A stretch of DNA of 6,716 bases, taken from Candidatus Latescibacterota bacterium (GTDB lineage: Bacteria; JAAXHH01). The DNA lies in NCBI GenBank assembly GCA_022821935.1, contig JAJECR010000339.1, positions 1-6,716 of the forward strand, read 5' to 3'. The notes beneath the pieces are model-generated. The model was not told the DNA's origin. It made no database searches and saw nothing but the letters and a program-made list of their open reading frames with translations. Positions 5,667 to 6,716 of this stretch are shown in pieces; within the stretch, counting starts at the first letter, position 1, and each line of letters opens with the position of its first letter. Made by a program: the position numbers and the translations under genes.

Positions 5667-6470
5667 TCAGTCTAGCCGCAGGTGACTGAACTCCGGCTTC
5701 GGTCCGCCCTCTTCCCGGTCCCACTGCCACAGTTCGGTGTAGGGCGACTGGGCCTGGAAACCGAATATGACCGGCCCGTCTTCCCCGGCCCGCTTGAGCA
5801 CATCGGGCTTGACCACGCGGGCCATTTCGTATTCGCACCTGGTCCAGCGCCTCCGCCAGGGACTCAACACCGCGTAGCGCGGCTCGCCGGTCTGGTTCCG
5901 GGTCGTCCCGTGCCAGGTATTCACGTCGAAGAGCACGAGCGATCCTTCCGGGGCGACGGCGGTTCTGGCGTTGTCATAGGCCGATTCGGGCACGTCGAGG
6001 TACTCGTACCGATGACTGCCGGGGACGAATTCCGTGGCACCGTTGGTTTCGGTGAAGGGGCTCAGGCAGAAAATCGTGTTCAAGGCGATCGAATGGCTTG
6101 TGATCCGCCGCCCCTCGTCGGCTTCCGGCATGGATGCGTCCCGGTTGTGACCGGTGATGCCGCTATCGGAATGCAGGCCGCGGCCGCCTTCTCCGGGTAT
6201 AACCACGGAACCGTACACCGCGCTCAGAAGCGCGTCGGCGCCGAGAAAGTGTCTGATCAGCCGCAGATGGTCGGGTAGCTGGTAGAACCGTTCGAAGACC
6301 CGCGCCTTGTTGAAGAGCCACTCGAAACTGCCCCGTTCCCGGTCGGGATAGCGGACTTCGAGTTCCTTCCGTGCCTCGGCGCACTCCTCCGCCGTTAATT
6401 GGTCCGTCAGGATGGTATATCCTTCGACCTTCAGATTCAGCACATGGGCTTGAAAGGATTCTTCTGTCAT
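5667..6470 (-). CDS. Second PhyH-family Fe(II)/2OG oxygenase
   Basis: A 267-aa PhyH-family oxygenase from the ATG at 6470 (MTEESFQAHV). The iron ligands are H100 and D102 (GLHSDSG) and distal H187 (NTWHGTT), with R198 (EPRYAVL) placed for 2-oxoglutarate. The family motif NGATEFVPGSH is at 143-153. It is only distantly like the other PhyH protein in the window. It has HSD where the other has HVD, and its C-terminal tail from about residue 205 is rich in Arg, Trp and charged residues. An in-frame GTG at 6521 would add 17 residues with no ribosome site; the ATG at 6470 has only a weak GGAA upstream, so the start is moderately sure. It follows the cupin gene by 69 nt and precedes the enolase gene by 116 nt, which fits one transcription unit. 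The substrate is unknown; a carbohydrate or carboxylate shared with the enolase enzyme is inferred. Confidence 0.88.
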   Translation of the reverse strand: MTEESFQAHVLNLKVEGYTILTDQLTAEECAEARKELEVRYPDRERGSFEWLFNKARVFERFYQLPDHLRLIRHFLGADALLSAVYGSVVIPGEGGRGLHSDSGITGHNRDASMPEADEGRRITSHSIALNTIFCLSPFTETNGATEFVPGSHRYEYLDVPESAYDNARTAVAPEGSLVLFDVNTWHGTTRNQTGEPRYAVLSPWRRRWTRCEYEMARVVKPDVLKRAGEDGPVIFGFQAQSPYTELWQWDREEGGPKPEFSHLRLD

Positions 6471-6539
6471 AGGTTGGTTCCGGTTTCCATGGATTCCAGG
6501 CGGATCAACGCGCGGCCACACGGCAATCTGGCCGGCGGG

Positions 6540-6716
6540 TCAGCGCGTGACCAGGTCGTCGCCCAGGTCGGTCGCGTCCACTTTGCCCTTCTCCAGGCTC
6601 ACGCCGACGACGAAGAGTTCGAGGTCTTCGTCCGTATGGTTGAAGATGCCATGGGCGCCGCCCATGTTATTCAGGATAGCGTCCCCGCGGACGACCTCTG
6701 CGGTCTCGTCGTTCAC
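6540..6716 (-). CDS. Cupin-domain protein, C-terminal part (cut by window edge)
   Basis: The - strand frame is open from the window edge to TGA at 6542-6540, giving 58 residues that end in KVDATDLGDDLVTR. The stretch GDAILNNMGGAHGIFN matches cupin motif 2, G(X)5PXG(X)2H(X)3N, with Asn at the Pro position and the metal-ligand His retained. The NHTDEDLELFVVGVSLEKGK tail is typical of small single-domain cupin_2 proteins. The N-terminal part with cupin motif 1 lies outside the window. It is upstream of the second PhyH gene on the same strand with a 69-nt gap, so it is probably the preceding gene of the operon. The function is unknown; small cupins often act as isomerases or as minor metal enzymes beside sugar-acid pathways. 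Confidence 0.75.
   Translation of the reverse strand: MNDETAEVVRGDAILNNMGGAHGIFNHTDEDLELFVVGVSLEKGKVDATDLGDDLVTR

Noticed and set aside
1..6716. CRISPR array, tRNA, rRNA, transposase or attachment site
   Set aside because: I looked for regularly spaced repeats, tRNA-like cloverleaf ends, transposase motifs and terminal repeats and saw none; the only arrays are the two short tandem repeats listed.

Overview
This is bacterial DNA of fairly high GC content (roughly 60% by eye), densely coded, with good Shine-Dalgarno sites and GTG as well as ATG starts. It carries two phytanoyl-CoA dioxygenase (PhyH) family proteins, a mandelate racemase/muconate lactonizing enzyme (MR/MLE), and cupin and glyoxalase-fold proteins. 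From general knowledge, uncultured groups such as Latescibacterota, Poribacteria or Gemmatimonadota-like lineages are rich in these families. That assignment is a low-confidence inference; no rRNA or marker gene is present.

Layout. Bases 2-37 may hold the last codons of a + strand gene that enters from the left. Bases 130-1887 (- strand) encode a large protein that fuses a class I SAM-methyltransferase to a C-terminal HNH nuclease. A 317-bp divergent intergenic region (1888-2204) follows. It holds a strong sigma70-like promoter facing the methyltransferase/HNH gene, two operator-like palindromes, a possible 27-codon leader ORF with its own ribosome binding site, and an inverted repeat with repeated TGACGTG motifs. 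Bases 2205-3002 (+ strand) encode a PhyH-family oxygenase whose last codons lie inside a 43-bp tandem repeat that continues to 3088. From 3177 to the right end everything is on the - strand and reads as one likely operon. In transcription order it is a cupin protein (cut by the window edge), a second PhyH-family oxygenase, an MR/MLE enolase-superfamily enzyme, and a glyoxalase-fold/double-cupin fusion.

How the genes may work together. The - strand cluster looks like a small catabolic or tailoring module. An Fe(II)/2-oxoglutarate oxygenase, an acid-sugar dehydratase or epimerase-type enolase enzyme, and two metal/cupin-type proteins could act in turn on one carbohydrate-like or small organic acid substrate. 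The substrate cannot be read from the sequence. The + strand PhyH gene converges on this cluster and may share the same biology. The methyltransferase-HNH fusion is a separate unit with its own promoter and is the best candidate for an unusual system, possibly defence or mobile-DNA related. Two tandem repeats, one at the 3' end of the + strand PhyH gene and one (24 bp, in frame) inside a cupin domain, lie within about 550 bp and suggest local repeat expansion.
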